A stretch of DNA of 64,000 nucleotides from Chloroflexota bacterium (GCA_022826725.1 JAJDUF010000004.1:186001-250000), one strand, 5' to 3'; counted from the first letter of the stretch, positions 26,686 to 36,286 are shown. Notes: generated by a model not told the origin, from the sequence alone. Numbers and translations: made by a program.

Positions 26686-27882
26686 ATGGACCCCATCCGC
26701 AACCCCTATGCGCCTGGAGCGGGCACCCAGCCGCCGGAGCTGGCCGGCCGCGACGAGGTCCGTGAGACCGCGCGAATTACCTTGGCGCGGACCAAGATTG
26801 GGCGCCCGAGCAAGAGCATGCTCATGGTTGGCTTGCGGGGCGTGGGCAAAACCGTCCTCCTGGACCGCATTCGGGAGGATGCCGAGGCGAACGGCATCTA
26901 CACATTGCGGATCGAAGCGCCCGAAAATCGTTCGCTGCCCTCCCTTTTGGCACCGCAGTTGCATCTGGCCTTGTTAAGGCTCTCGAATAGATGGAATGCA
27001 AAACGACTGGCTCAACGCGCTCTGCGAAGGCTGGCGGGGTTTGTCAGTGCGCTGAAGGTGAAGTACGAGGACATCGAGGTCGGTTTGGACGTCGACCCCG
27101 AACCCGGGCTGGCGGACAACGGCGACCTGGAGACCGACTTACAGGACCTGTTCGAAGCCGTTGGCGACGCCGCCCAGGCCGGCGGCAGTTGCGTGGCGCT
27201 CTTCGTTGACGAACTCCAATATGTGCAAGAGGATGAGCTTGCGGCCTTAATCACGGCATTGCACCGGACGGCTCAACGGCGCCTCCCCGTGACCATGGTC
27301 GGGGCCGGCCTCCCCCAGGTGCGCGGTCACATGGGGAAAGCGAAGACCTACGCCGAGCGGCTGTTCGAGTTCTCCGAAATCGGATCGCTGTCAACCGAAG
27401 ACGCCAAGCTGGCGATTACCAAACCCGCGCAAGACGAAGGCGTAGAGATAGAAGCGTCCGCCCTTGATGCCATCGTTGCCCAAACGCGATGCTATCCTTA
27501 CTTTCTGCAGGAGTGGGGCAAGCACGTGTGGGATGTCGCCGAACGCTCTCCCATCACGGCTTCCAGTATTGAAATCGCCTCCGGTCAGGCCGTTGCCGCC
27601 CTCGATGTGAGTTTCTTCGGGGTCAGGTTTGACCGGCTTACGCCCTTAGAGAAACGCTACCTGCGAGCGATGGCCCATCTGGGCGTGGGACCGCATCGTT
27701 CCGGTGGCATTGCCCAGGTGCTTGGCCGTCCCGTGACCTCTTTAGGCACCACCCGCAGCCAGCTCATCGATAAAGGCATGATCTGGAGTCCCAGTCACGG
27801 CGATACCGCCTTTACCGTTCCGATGTTTGACGAGTTTATGCTACGTATCATGCCCGGCGACGAGTGGCGCCGGTCCCGATAA
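26686..27882 (+). CDS. AAA ATPase with C-terminal winged-helix-like region
   Basis: 398 residues. Walker A is GLRGVGKT and Walker B is ALFVDELQYV. The N-terminus NPYAPGAGTQPPELAGRD and the central domain match Orc/Cdc6- or STAND-like ATPases encoded by many bacteria as single genes. The C-terminal part (LTPLEKRYLRAMAHLG, then GRPVTSLGTTRSQLIDKGMI) looks like a winged helix. It may be a regulator or a defence-linked ATPase; the target is unknown. The gene has its own AT-rich promoter with hexamer repeats and probably a leaderless transcript. Confidence 0.78.
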   Translation: MDPIRNPYAPGAGTQPPELAGRDEVRETARITLARTKIGRPSKSMLMVGLRGVGKTVLLDRIREDAEANGIYTLRIEAPENRSLPSLLAPQLHLALLRLSNRWNAKRLAQRALRRLAGFVSALKVKYEDIEVGLDVDPEPGLADNGDLETDLQDLFEAVGDAAQAGGSCVALFVDELQYVQEDELAALITALHRTAQRRLPVTMVGAGLPQVRGHMGKAKTYAERLFEFSEIGSLSTEDAKLAITKPAQDEGVEIEASALDAIVAQTRCYPYFLQEWGKHVWDVAERSPITASSIEIASGQAVAALDVSFFGVRFDRLTPLEKRYLRAMAHLGVGPHRSGGIAQVLGRPVTSLGTTRSQLIDKGMIWSPSHGDTAFTVPMFDEFMLRIMPGDEWRRSR

Positions 27883-27959
27883 CACGTAAAGAGCTTCTGT
27901 CCCCAGTAGTCGTACACGGCTCGCCGCTCGCCACTCACCACCACCAAGGAGCGATGCGT

Positions 27960-29030
27960 ATGGCTATGCCCACCGCCACTTCGGAGGATGTCCATGTCGT
28001 CCCCATCGGAGCACTCCGGACCACCGCGCTCGCCTTACTCCGGCAGGTGCGCGTGCCGCCGGAGCACGCCGCGCAGATCGCGGAAGTCCTGATTGATACC
28101 GAGCTACGCGGCTACAGCGACCACGGTATCCTCAGCTTGGGCCGATTGATTGACCGCTGCCGGACCGGAGCCGTCAATCCGACCCCCAAGCCCCGGATCG
28201 TGCGCGAGGCGCCGGCGGCCATGCTCTTGGATGCCGACCAGGGCTGCGGCATCATCGCGTCCCGGCAGGCGATGGACTGGTGCATTGCGGCGGCGCGCAC
28301 CCAGGGCCTCGCCAGCGCCGGCGTGACCAACTCCAGCCACTTCATCGGGTGCGCCTTCTATGTCGAGATGGCGGCCCGGGCCGGCATGATCGGCTTTGCT
28401 TGCGGCTCTGCCGGCCAAGCGATGCCTCCACCCGGCGGGCTGACCGCCATCCTCGGCACCAATCCGCTCGGCTACGCCTATCCCGCCCGGCGCCACGACC
28501 CGGTCATCCTCGACATGGCCACCACTGCCAGCGCCGGTGCCAAGATCAGCCTCGCGGCGCAGCTTGGGCATCCGATCGAGCCGGGCCTGCTCACCGATGC
28601 CGCCGGCAACCCGACGACCGATCCGCGTGCCCTGGGCAACGGCGGGCTGATGCTGCCTACGGGCGGCTACAAGGGGTTCGGCTTGGCGATGGTCGTAGAC
28701 TGCCTGGCCGGCGTGTTGACCGGGGCCGGTTTCGCGCTCACCGGCGGTATCACGCACGGCCAGTCGGGACACTTCTTCTGGGCGCTCAATATCGAGGCCT
28801 ACCTGCCGCTGCACCAATTCCTATCCCGCGTTGACGAGCAGCTTGACCAGATCAAACAGGCCCGCCGAGCGCCCGGCGTCAGCGAGATTTTGGTGCCGGG
28901 CGAGCGCGGCCAGAGGCGGCGCCGCCAGCTCTACCGCAGCGGCAAGGTGCCACTGCCGACCGTCAGCTGGAACGAGCTAGGCCGCCTCTGCGCCGACTTA
29001 GATGTACCCGCCCCACCCCGCGAGCGTTAG
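27960..29030 (+). CDS. Ldh-family (malate/lactate/ureidoglycolate type) dehydrogenase
   Basis: 356 residues, an NAD(P)-dependent oxidoreductase of the type that lacks a classical Rossmann fold. Family motifs include ELRGYSDHG, the catalytic histidine in TNSSHFIGCAFY, ILGTNPLGYAYP and GGYKGFGLAMVVD. Three ATGs lie close together; the one at 27960 sits eight bases after AAGGAG and is preferred to the track start at 27864. It probably reduces or oxidises a 2-keto/2-hydroxy acid. It converges on the reverse-strand gene that ends at 29037. Confidence 0.9.
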   Translation: MAMPTATSEDVHVVPIGALRTTALALLRQVRVPPEHAAQIAEVLIDTELRGYSDHGILSLGRLIDRCRTGAVNPTPKPRIVREAPAAMLLDADQGCGIIASRQAMDWCIAAARTQGLASAGVTNSSHFIGCAFYVEMAARAGMIGFACGSAGQAMPPPGGLTAILGTNPLGYAYPARRHDPVILDMATTASAGAKISLAAQLGHPIEPGLLTDAAGNPTTDPRALGNGGLMLPTGGYKGFGLAMVVDCLAGVLTGAGFALTGGITHGQSGHFFWALNIEAYLPLHQFLSRVDEQLDQIKQARRAPGVSEILVPGERGQRRRRQLYRSGKVPLPTVSWNELGRLCADLDVPAPPRER

Positions 29031-29036
29031 CAGCCA

Positions 29037-29687
29037 CTAGCCCCCGGCCGGTTGCTTCACCGTCACGCGGATGATCCGCACACAGTAGTGGCCGTCGTGG
29101 CCGTTGCCGAGCATGATGTCGCGTTGGCCGATCTCCAGCTGGCTCCAGCCCATCACCGTCACTTTGCGGCAGGCCGGCAAATGAAACTCGGCGCTGCTGA
29201 GGCCCGCTTCTCGCCAGTCTTCCGTCACGCCGCGCCCCCACGGCAGGCCGTTGACGTGCTCGCCCCAGAGGTTGCTGGCCTTCATCTTCACGCCGGTCCG
29301 CGGATACTTCCACTCCAGCGGCTCGGCATGGATGAGCACCGTTCCCGGCGGTGAGCACGCGCTCCCGATGACCGTGACGCCGATGATCGGCTCTTCCTCC
29401 ACGAACGTGATTGCGCCGAACGGCGGTACGTCAATCTCCACTCCGTCCGGGTTGTACTCGGCGCCGCCCTCCTTCTTTCTGGCCTCCCGCCCCAGCTCGA
29501 CGTAGAAGTTCGGGTAGTTGAAGGGTGCCTCGTACTCGCGGTGCTCCACCGCATAGACCTCCACCGTCTGCGGTATGCCGGCGTGCGCCATCTGCGGCAC
29601 CCCTAACTCGTCGTCGGCAATCTGGCCGGGCTGCCGGCCCGGGCGAACGGCGACGGCGCGGGCAATCGGCTGCGCTGTCACTGCCAT
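29037..29687 (-). CDS. Conserved-looking protein of unknown function
   Basis: 216 residues with no membrane segment or signal peptide. The composition is that of a soluble beta-rich protein (VEIDVPPFGAITFVEEEPII, then TVIGSACSPPGTVLIHAEP), and GNGHDGHYCVRIIRVTV near the end is rich in His and Asp. I do not recognise the family. The ATG follows GAGGAGGAATGACCA, a good ribosome binding site, and codon use is normal for the window, so it is probably a real gene. It is divergent from the tatA pair. Confidence 0.65.
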   Translation of the reverse strand: MAVTAQPIARAVAVRPGRQPGQIADDELGVPQMAHAGIPQTVEVYAVEHREYEAPFNYPNFYVELGREARKKEGGAEYNPDGVEIDVPPFGAITFVEEEPIIGVTVIGSACSPPGTVLIHAEPLEWKYPRTGVKMKASNLWGEHVNGLPWGRGVTEDWREAGLSSAEFHLPACRKVTVMGWSQLEIGQRDIMLGNGHDGHYCVRIIRVTVKQPAGG

Positions 29688-29822
29688 TGGTCATTCCTCC
29701 TCCACACGCTGCGGGTGCTCGCCCCGCCGCATGGCTGCACGAGCGAGGCCGCGTGCGCCTCCCGATGGCACCGAGGATGCCATACCGAAATCGTGACCTG
29801 ACGGCCGGGAGGTGTCACTTCC

Positions 29823-29852
29823 TTGTCCGGAAGGCGCCTTGTACCGTATCAT
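29823..29852 (+). promoter_or_regulatory. Candidate promoter for the tatA pair
   Basis: TTGTCC and TATCAT are spaced by 18 bases, with the predicted start about 30 bases before the first tatA ATG. The -35 match is moderate. Confidence 0.35.
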
Positions 29853-29888
29853 CAGTAGGTAACTAGCAGCGGGGGGCTAGGAGGTAGT

Positions 29889-30140
29889 ATGGGCTTCGTT
29901 CCCAGCGGACCAGAGGTGTGGGTTATTCTCGTCATCATCCTCATCGTCTTTGGGGCCGGCAAGCTGCCGGAGATCGGCGGCGCGCTCGGTAAGGGCATCC
30001 GCGAGTTCCGGTCGTCGCAGAAGCAAGCCAGCGAAGAGGACGACGAAATGGAGGACATGCCGGCCACCGCCCAGGTCGAAGAGCAGGCGGAAGCTGCCCC
30101 GGAGCCGGCGGCGGCCACTGCCGAGAAGAAGACCGCTTGA
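29889..30140 (+). CDS. tatA: TatA/E-family twin-arginine translocase subunit (copy 1)
   Basis: 83 residues. A short N-terminal membrane helix ([15 protein letters not shown]) is followed by the hinge motif FGAGKLPE and the amphipathic helix [16 protein letters not shown], then an acidic tail. TatA oligomers form the pore for folded proteins with RR signals. GGAGG precedes the ATG. The second copy starts 78 bp downstream. No tatC is in the window. Confidence 0.93.
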   Translation: MGFVPSGPEVWVILVIILIVFGAGKLPEIGGALGKGIREFRSSQKQASEEDDEMEDMPATAQVEEQAEAAPEPAAATAEKKTA

Positions 30141-30218
30141 AGCACACGTCAACGATTGCAGCCCGCTCGTGCTCATGCACGGCGGCACAGCACCAAGCAT
30201 TACCAATAAGGAGGTAGG

Positions 30219-30524
30219 ATGGGCTTTCTCCCAAGCGGACCGGAAGTCTGGGTCATTCTGATCATCATCTTGATCGTCTTTGGGGCCGGCAAACTGCCGC
30301 AGGTCGGCGGTGCGCTGGGCAAGGGGATTCGCGAGTTCAGAATTTCCCAGAAGCAGGCCATGGAAGAGGACGAAGAGGACGAGGGCGAACCCGAGGAGGC
30401 CCGCGCGGCCGCCGAGAAGAAGCCGGCCGCCACCAGCACTGCTGAAGCCGGCGCCACCAAGTCTCCGGCGAGCGCAGCCAAGCCGGCTGAGGAAGCCAAG
30501 CCTACCGAGAAGGAAACCGCCTAG
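30219..30524 (+). CDS. tatA: TatA/E-family twin-arginine translocase subunit (copy 2)
   Basis: 101 residues. The first 48 are nearly identical to copy 1 ([19 protein letters not shown]), while the tail is longer and rich in Ala, Lys and Glu. AAGGAGGTAGG precedes the ATG. The two genes arose by tandem duplication; the tails have diverged while the membrane and amphipathic parts are conserved. Confidence 0.93.
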   Translation: MGFLPSGPEVWVILIIILIVFGAGKLPQVGGALGKGIREFRISQKQAMEEDEEDEGEPEEARAAAEKKPAATSTAEAGATKSPASAAKPAEEAKPTEKETA

Positions 30525-30661
30525 CCATCCACAGCCGTTGACGGTTGGCGGCTCAGAGCGACCCGGCAATACCCGGGAGCGCGCCGGCGGTACGGCGGCG
30601 ACCAGTTGGCGCCACACATGAGCCGGCCGGGCCTCGTACCGGCCGCGTGCGCGCTCCCCGG

Positions 30662-31138
30662 TCAGTCTTCAAGCACCCAGCGGTCCAGTTCGCGGGTGTA
30701 GGCGCATACCTCTGCGGGATCGAACCACAGCGCGATCTCTGCCGCCGCCGTCTCCGGCGCGTCGGAGGCGTGAATCAGATTACGCAGTCCGTGGAGCGCG
30801 AGGTCGCCGCGGATCGTCCCCGGGGCAGCCTCCCAGGGGCGCGTGCTGCCCACCATCGCCCGCACGATCCGGATGGCCTCCGGCCCCTCCAGCACGGCCG
30901 CGACGACCGGCGCGGCGGTCAGGTGGTCCACGAGGCCGGCGAAGAAGAACTTGCCCTGATGCTCGGCGTAGTGCCGCTCGGCCAGTGCTCGCGCCACGGC
31001 CACCATCTTGAGGCCGACAATCTTGAGGCCGCGGCGCTCGAACCGGCCCATAAGCTCTCCCACCAACGCACGCTGCACTCCGTCCGGCTTGATCAAGATT
31101 AGCGTGCGCTCGCGGTGCGGTGCTACTGCTGTCGTCAT
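30662..31138 (-). CDS. ndk: Nucleoside diphosphate kinase
   Basis: 158 residues, slightly longer than the usual ~140-150 because of short N- and C-terminal extensions. It transfers the terminal phosphate between nucleoside tri- and diphosphates through a phosphohistidine. The start LILIKPDGVQRALVG and the active-site histidine H123 in RNLIHASD (usually NxxHGSD) are present, along with the nucleotide-binding STRPWEAAPGTIRGD. It lies upstream of nothing obvious on its strand and converges on tatA. Confidence 0.95.
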   Translation of the reverse strand: MTTAVAPHRERTLILIKPDGVQRALVGELMGRFERRGLKIVGLKMVAVARALAERHYAEHQGKFFFAGLVDHLTAAPVVAAVLEGPEAIRIVRAMVGSTRPWEAAPGTIRGDLALHGLRNLIHASDAPETAAAEIALWFDPAEVCAYTRELDRWVLED

Positions 31139-31182
31139 AGTGCTGTCTACCTCACAGTTGCTTGCTGAACCCGATTCTACTT

Positions 31183-32025
31183 CTACCGCCCTGCCGCCGG
31201 TGATAGCGCCTCATGGGGAGCGGCCGGTGGCGGTTGTGCGGGTACTGTCGGCGGTTCGGCCCGGCCGGGCGTCTCCAAGTCGGGGTCGAGCAGCGCCAGT
31301 TCGCTGGCATCGAGCACCCGGAACGCGCCGCGCAAAAGCGGGTCTACCCGTCGCGCCATTGCCAGGGGCTTAATACTATCGCCGCCGTTGATCTCGGCAT
31401 CCAGTGCCGCCAGCAGGTTTGCCGGGAAGCACAACGGCTGCCGACTCAGGAGCGCGGCCAATACCACCCGGGCCTCGGCGACCTGGTGCGAGCGCCACAG
31501 CGCCCGAATCAGCACCATCACGAGGTCGCTGCGTCCCGGCTCCAGGTCCAGACACGCCCGCGCCTCCTGCACGGCATGTTCCCAGAGACCCCCGCGCAGG
31601 AAGCGGTGCGCCAGCCCGGCCCGGCTCAACGGCTGCCGGGGCGGCGGGGCCGCCCCGCTGGCTGGAGAGTCGTCCGGCCCCCAGTATTCTCGCAGGTCGG
31701 CCGCTCGCTGCCAGTAGGAAGCAACTGCTGCCGTGCCCTCCAGGGTCGTCACGGCGCTTGCCACCCCCCGCGCGGCCGGCGCACAACCCGGCTCTAGGCG
31801 CAAGACCAACTCGAACTCGGCGCGCGCCTCCTCTGCTGCGCCAATGGCCGCGTGGCCCACGCCCGTCAGGAGATGGACTTCCCATCCCTCCTTCACGAGC
31901 GCCGCAGCACGGGCGCAAGTATGCAACGCATCCGCCGGACGACCACGCGCCAAGAGCCGGCGTGCCCGCTCGCAAGACGCCGTATATCGGTCGGCAACCC
32001 GGTCGGCTGCAATCTCAGATGCCAA
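31183..32025 (-). CDS. TPR-repeat protein
   Basis: 280 residues with several tetratricopeptide-like units (ARRLLARGRPADALHTCARA, then AEEARAEFELVLRLEPG and AVQEARACLDLEPGRSDL) and a Pro/Ala-rich tail. There is no signal peptide or catalytic motif, so it is probably a protein-interaction module. It precedes ndk on the same strand with 44 bp between them. Confidence 0.75.
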   Translation of the reverse strand: MASEIAADRVADRYTASCERARRLLARGRPADALHTCARAAALVKEGWEVHLLTGVGHAAIGAAEEARAEFELVLRLEPGCAPAARGVASAVTTLEGTAAVASYWQRAADLREYWGPDDSPASGAAPPPRQPLSRAGLAHRFLRGGLWEHAVQEARACLDLEPGRSDLVMVLIRALWRSHQVAEARVVLAALLSRQPLCFPANLLAALDAEINGGDSIKPLAMARRVDPLLRGAFRVLDASELALLDPDLETPGRAEPPTVPAQPPPAAPHEALSPAAGR

Positions 32026-32341
32026 ACTCTTCCCTACACGTGGCTACCCAGCGGCTGCCACCTCGACCATCTAGCCGGCAGCTTACTTAATCGGGGTGCA
32101 ATGCGAGGCCGGCCCTACGCTGCCGCCGTTTGCAGAAGTAGACGGTCCCGCCGGATTGCCGGCTCGGAGTCGCTGCATCTTACCCAACCCGCGGCGCGAG
32201 GAGCAATCCACCGGGCCGGTGTGTCGTCTCACCGCCGGTAGCTGCGACAATGGTAAGCAGCCGCCCCGGACCACTCTCGTAACGAGTGGAGCCGGGGTGT
32301 GGGGCTGACACCGCGGCGACATACGGCCGGTCGCTCCTCCT
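32026..32341. other. Intergenic region before the exopolysaccharide operon
   Basis: 316 bases between divergent genes. It must hold the promoters of both the TPR gene and the polysaccharide operon. I could not pick out a clear -35/-10 pair, and no repeat of the main families is present. Confidence 0.4.
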
Positions 32342-33523
32342 GTGGACACGACGATGATTATCGGCATCAACGCCCAAAAGCTCTACCACTCGCAGGACTA
32401 TCGCAACGCGGGCATTAGCCGGTACATCGGCCAGCTCTTGCAGCATCTTGCCCCCCGGATGAAGCACCGTTTCGTGGTCTTTGCCAACGAGCAGCTCCGC
32501 CACTGGGAGGGCTGGGGCGCAGCACACATGGCGCTGCACGCCTCCGTCTGGCCCACGAGCCAGCCGGCGGTGCGAGTGCTCTGGGAGCAGTTGGTGCTGC
32601 CCTGGTTAGCCTGGCATCACCGGCTCGACGTGCTGCACTGCCCGCTCAATATCCGGCCCCTCGCCACGACCGTGCCGTGCGTGCTGACCATCCACGACCT
32701 CTCGTTCGAGCGCTTCCCGGAGCGGTTCCATCCGGCCAAGCAGCGGTACCTGGCCGCCTTCACTCGCCTCTCGGCGCGGCGCGCCGCCCACATCCTGACC
32801 GACTCGGCCAGTACGCGGGACGACGTGACACGCTTCTACGGTATCCCGCCGGAGCGCATGACCGTTGTATACCCAGGAGTGGACGCGGACTTCACCCCGA
32901 TCCGCGATCCCCAGGTGCTCGCTGACTTCCGGCGCCGGCACGGTCTGGAAGCGCCGTATATTCTCTATCTCGGCACGTTGGAGCCACGGAAGAACGTTGA
33001 TCGCCTGGTGCGGGCCTTTGCCGCGCTCGTGCAGGCCGGCGGGCCGAACTTCCGGCACCGGCTGGTGCTGGCAGGTGGCAAGGGCTGGGACTATCAGGCC
33101 ATTTTTCGCGCTATCGAAAGGGAGGGCGTGGGGGATCGCGTGCTGACACCCGGCTATGTGCCCAGGGCGGAGCAGCCACTCTGGTACAATGCCGCCGACC
33201 TGTTTGTCTACCCGTCCGAGTACGAGGGGTTCGGCTTTCCGGTGCTGGAAGCGATGGCTTGCGGGGTGCCGGTCATCACGACGCAAGCCTCGTCTCTGCC
33301 GGAGGTGGTCGGCGCTGCCGGGTGTTTGGTGCCTCCCTCCGACGAGGCGGCCCTCACAGCGGCAATGGCCAGGCTCCTGTCGCGGCCGGAGGAGGCCGCG
33401 GCGTTGGGCACTGCCGGCACGGCCCAAGCAGCCCGGTTCACCTGGGGCCGGACCGCGGCGGCCTGCCTCGCCGTGTACGAGCACTTCGGATCGGGTAGGC
33501 AGCAACCATGGCTCGCCTCCTAA
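32342..33523 (+). CDS. GT4-family glycosyltransferase
   Basis: 393 residues with a GT-B fold. The acceptor-side half begins IIGINAQKLYHSQDYRNAGI. The donor half carries YLGTLEPRKNVDRLVRAF and the GT4 signature EGFGFPVLEAMACGVPVITT with the catalytic-site glutamates. It transfers a sugar from a nucleotide donor to a growing exopolysaccharide unit. The start is either the GTG at 32342 or the ATG at 32354. It overlaps the next gene by 16 bp and is the first gene of a seven-gene forward operon. Confidence 0.92.
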   Translation: MDTTMIIGINAQKLYHSQDYRNAGISRYIGQLLQHLAPRMKHRFVVFANEQLRHWEGWGAAHMALHASVWPTSQPAVRVLWEQLVLPWLAWHHRLDVLHCPLNIRPLATTVPCVLTIHDLSFERFPERFHPAKQRYLAAFTRLSARRAAHILTDSASTRDDVTRFYGIPPERMTVVYPGVDADFTPIRDPQVLADFRRRHGLEAPYILYLGTLEPRKNVDRLVRAFAALVQAGGPNFRHRLVLAGGKGWDYQAIFRAIEREGVGDRVLTPGYVPRAEQPLWYNAADLFVYPSEYEGFGFPVLEAMACGVPVITTQASSLPEVVGAAGCLVPPSDEAALTAAMARLLSRPEEAAALGTAGTAQAARFTWGRTAAACLAVYEHFGSGRQQPWLAS

Positions 33524-35019
33524 GCCCGGTGATGACGATGCCCCCGGCACCGCCCCGGCCACCACCAGCGCCGCCAGCGCCGCGCCGTATCTCGGCACGC
33601 CTGCTGCCCGTCCTCGGGCTGCTCGTCGGCGATATTGCCCTGGCCAACCTGGCCTTTGTGCTCTCCTATTGGGTGCGCTACGACTTGCGCTGGGCGCCAC
33701 CGGTCGGCAGCGAGTTCGTAGATGTGCCGCTTTCCAACTACACGGGACCGCAAATCCTCGTCACCGCCATCCTCATCGCCGTGTTCCTCTGGCGGGGGCT
33801 GTATCGCCAGCGGCGCAGCCGGCAGTGGCTCGATGAAGTGGCCAGCATCATGACGGGCAGTACCTTCGGCTTCTCCACGCTGATCGTGCTGTTCTTCATC
33901 CTCCGGCCGGAGATCGGCATTTACTCGCGCACGATGATCCTGTACCCCTGGCTGGGCGTCGTGGTGCTGCTCTCCGCCTTTCGACTGGTCGTGCGGACCG
34001 TCATCGCCTGGCGGCGGCGGCGCGGCCGCGATGTGCGGCGCGTGCTCGTCGTCGGCGCCGGCACTCGCGGCAAGATGGTAATGCAGCAGATCGAGCAACA
34101 TCCCGGCCTCGGGTACCGTCCCGTCGGCTTCCTCGACGACGTTTCCTGGGCACAACGCGCCGATTTCGGTCGCTTCCGGGTCCTGGGCGCGGTCGCAGAC
34201 TTGCCACAGGTCGCCGCAGCGCAGCAGATAGACGAGGTGATCGTGGCGCTGCCGGGCGAGTCCCACGAGACCATTCTGGGCACCCTCGACCATTGCGCGA
34301 AGAGCAACATCGGCTTCAAGCTCGTACCCGACCTCTTCGAGCTGACGTTGGGGGACGTGGAAGTTGACAACCTGGCCGGCATTCCCCTGATCGGCGTCCG
34401 CGATTCCCTGCTAACCGGCCTCAATCTCGGCGTCAAACGGGCGCTGGACATCGTCATCGCCGGCCTGGCCTTGCTCCTCACCCTCCCGCTCTCGCTAGTC
34501 CTGATTATTGCGATCCGCCTGGAGAGCGCCGGGCCGTTCCTGCTGCCGCAGCATCGTATCGGCCGGGACACGAAGCCCTTCCGTATGTTCAAGTTGCGCT
34601 CGATGTATCGGGACGCCGAGCGGCAGCGCGGCGCGCTAGAGCATCTCAACGAGGCAGAGGGGCCGCTCTTCAAGATACGTGACGACCCGCGGATCACGAA
34701 GGTTGGCAAGATCATGCGGCGGTTCAGTCTCGATGAGCTGCCGCAGCTCTGGAACGTGCTGCGGGGAGACATGAGCTTGGTCGGGCCACGTGCGCCGCTG
34801 GCCGGCGAGGTGGAGCAGTACGACGCCTGGCAGACCAGACGACTCGCCGTGACACCGGGACTGACGGGCCTCTGGCAGGTCAGTGGTCGCAGCGAGCTGA
34901 GTTTCGACGAGATGGTGATGCTGGACTTCTACTACATCGAGAACTGGTCCATCGGCCTTGACGTGAAGATCCTACTCCGCACCGTTCCCGCCGTGTTGAC
35001 CGGCCGCGGCGCATACTAG
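33508..35019 (+). CDS. Polyprenyl-phosphate sugar-1-phosphate transferase (WcaJ/CpsE-type)
   Basis: 503 residues. A Pro-rich N-terminus is followed by several membrane helices and a CoA-binding-like region (VLVVGAGTRGKMVMQQIE). The C-terminal catalytic domain contains RALDIVIAGLALLLTLPLS, FKLRSMYRDAE, the DELPQLWNVLRGDMSLVGPR motif and TPGLTGLWQVSGRS. This enzyme loads the first sugar phosphate onto undecaprenyl phosphate and so starts each repeat unit. It overlaps both the operon logic and the reading frame of the upstream glycosyltransferase by 16 bp. Confidence 0.94.
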   Translation: MARLLSPVMTMPPAPPRPPPAPPAPRRISARLLPVLGLLVGDIALANLAFVLSYWVRYDLRWAPPVGSEFVDVPLSNYTGPQILVTAILIAVFLWRGLYRQRRSRQWLDEVASIMTGSTFGFSTLIVLFFILRPEIGIYSRTMILYPWLGVVVLLSAFRLVVRTVIAWRRRRGRDVRRVLVVGAGTRGKMVMQQIEQHPGLGYRPVGFLDDVSWAQRADFGRFRVLGAVADLPQVAAAQQIDEVIVALPGESHETILGTLDHCAKSNIGFKLVPDLFELTLGDVEVDNLAGIPLIGVRDSLLTGLNLGVKRALDIVIAGLALLLTLPLSLVLIIAIRLESAGPFLLPQHRIGRDTKPFRMFKLRSMYRDAERQRGALEHLNEAEGPLFKIRDDPRITKVGKIMRRFSLDELPQLWNVLRGDMSLVGPRAPLAGEVEQYDAWQTRRLAVTPGLTGLWQVSGRSELSFDEMVMLDFYYIENWSIGLDVKILLRTVPAVLTGRGAY

Positions 35020-35023
35020 CCTT

Positions 35024-36286
35024 ATGTCAGTGGAGCAATCGTCAACGGACAGCGGTGCCGTCCCCCGCAGGGCGGCGCGTCGCCGGCGGCGCCAAGACCC
35101 GCTGGCCGGCGCCCGCATCGCCATCGTTCACGACTACCTCAACCAAATGGGCGGCGCCGAGCGGGTTCTGGAAGTGCTCCACGAGGTCTTTCCCGCAGCG
35201 CCCATCTATACCTCTATGTACGCGCCGACGCTGGTGTCGCCCGCGTTCCGGCGCATGGAGGTGCATACCTCCTTTATGCAGCGCCTGCCGTTCGCCACCC
35301 GCCGTCACCAGGCCTTTCTCCCGTTCTACCCGGCCGCGTTCGAGCAGTTCGATCTCTCCGGCTACGACGTGGTGCTCTCCATGAGTAGCGCCTGGTCCAA
35401 GGGGGTGGTCACGCCGCCGGAGACGTGTCACGTGTGCTACTGCCTCACGCCAATGCGCTTCGCCTGGCAGGCGCACACCTACGCCGCGCAGGAACGCATC
35501 CCCCGGTGGGCCGGCTGGCTACTGCCCCATGTCCTGACCTGGCTGCGGACGTGGGACGTGACCACCGCCCAGCGAGTAGATGCCTTTGGCGCCATCTCCC
35601 GCGTCGTAGCCCAGCGGATATACAAGTTTTACCGGCGGTCGGCCACCGTGATCCATCCGCCGGTGGATACCCAGCGCTACGCACCGGCCGACGGCCACGA
35701 CGACTACTTCCTCGTCGTCTCGCGCCTCGTCCCCTACAAGCGCATTGATCTGGCCGTGCGCGCCTGTACCGAGCTAGGCGTGCCGCTCAAGGTGGTGGGG
35801 GCTGGGCGCGACCGGGCGCGGCTCGAAGCGGTCGCCGGTCCGACGGTCGCGTTCCTCGGTCGGCTGCCGGATGCGACGATCCGCGAGCTGATGGCGCGGT
35901 GTCGCGCCTTCCTCTTTCCCGGTGAAGAAGACTTCGGCCTCACCCCGCTGGAGGCACAGGCCTCGGGCCGACCGGTGATTGCGCTGGAGCGCGGCGGCGC
36001 GCTCGAAACGGTCGTGGACGGCGTGACCGGGCGGCTCTTCCCGGAACCGACGGTGGCGGCGCTGGCTACCGCCCTTACCGGCTTGCGCGACACGGACTTC
36101 GACGCGCGCACCATCCGCCGTCACGCGGTCCGGTTCGATACGAGCCACTTCAAGCGGCGCCTGCGACAGTTCGTGGCCGAGCGTTGGGCGGCGCACCGCA
36201 CCGAATTCTCGGCTGCGCCGCGCGCGGCGCAGCATAAAACCCCGGCGGGGCCGGCCGGCGCACCCGGCCCGGAAGGAGGTCAGTAG
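35024..36286 (+). CDS. GT4-family glycosyltransferase
   Basis: 420 residues. The N-terminus after a basic leader reads IAIVHDYLNQMGGAERVLE, the usual opening of this subgroup. The donor domain has VVSRLVPYKRIDLAVRAC and PGEEDFGLTPLEAQASGRPV. It should add a later sugar of the repeat unit. It starts four bases after the preceding stop. The tail is Pro/Gly/Ala-rich. Confidence 0.92.
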   Translation: MSVEQSSTDSGAVPRRAARRRRRQDPLAGARIAIVHDYLNQMGGAERVLEVLHEVFPAAPIYTSMYAPTLVSPAFRRMEVHTSFMQRLPFATRRHQAFLPFYPAAFEQFDLSGYDVVLSMSSAWSKGVVTPPETCHVCYCLTPMRFAWQAHTYAAQERIPRWAGWLLPHVLTWLRTWDVTTAQRVDAFGAISRVVAQRIYKFYRRSATVIHPPVDTQRYAPADGHDDYFLVVSRLVPYKRIDLAVRACTELGVPLKVVGAGRDRARLEAVAGPTVAFLGRLPDATIRELMARCRAFLFPGEEDFGLTPLEAQASGRPVIALERGGALETVVDGVTGRLFPEPTVAALATALTGLRDTDFDARTIRRHAVRFDTSHFKRRLRQFVAERWAAHRTEFSAAPRAAQHKTPAGPAGAPGPEGGQ

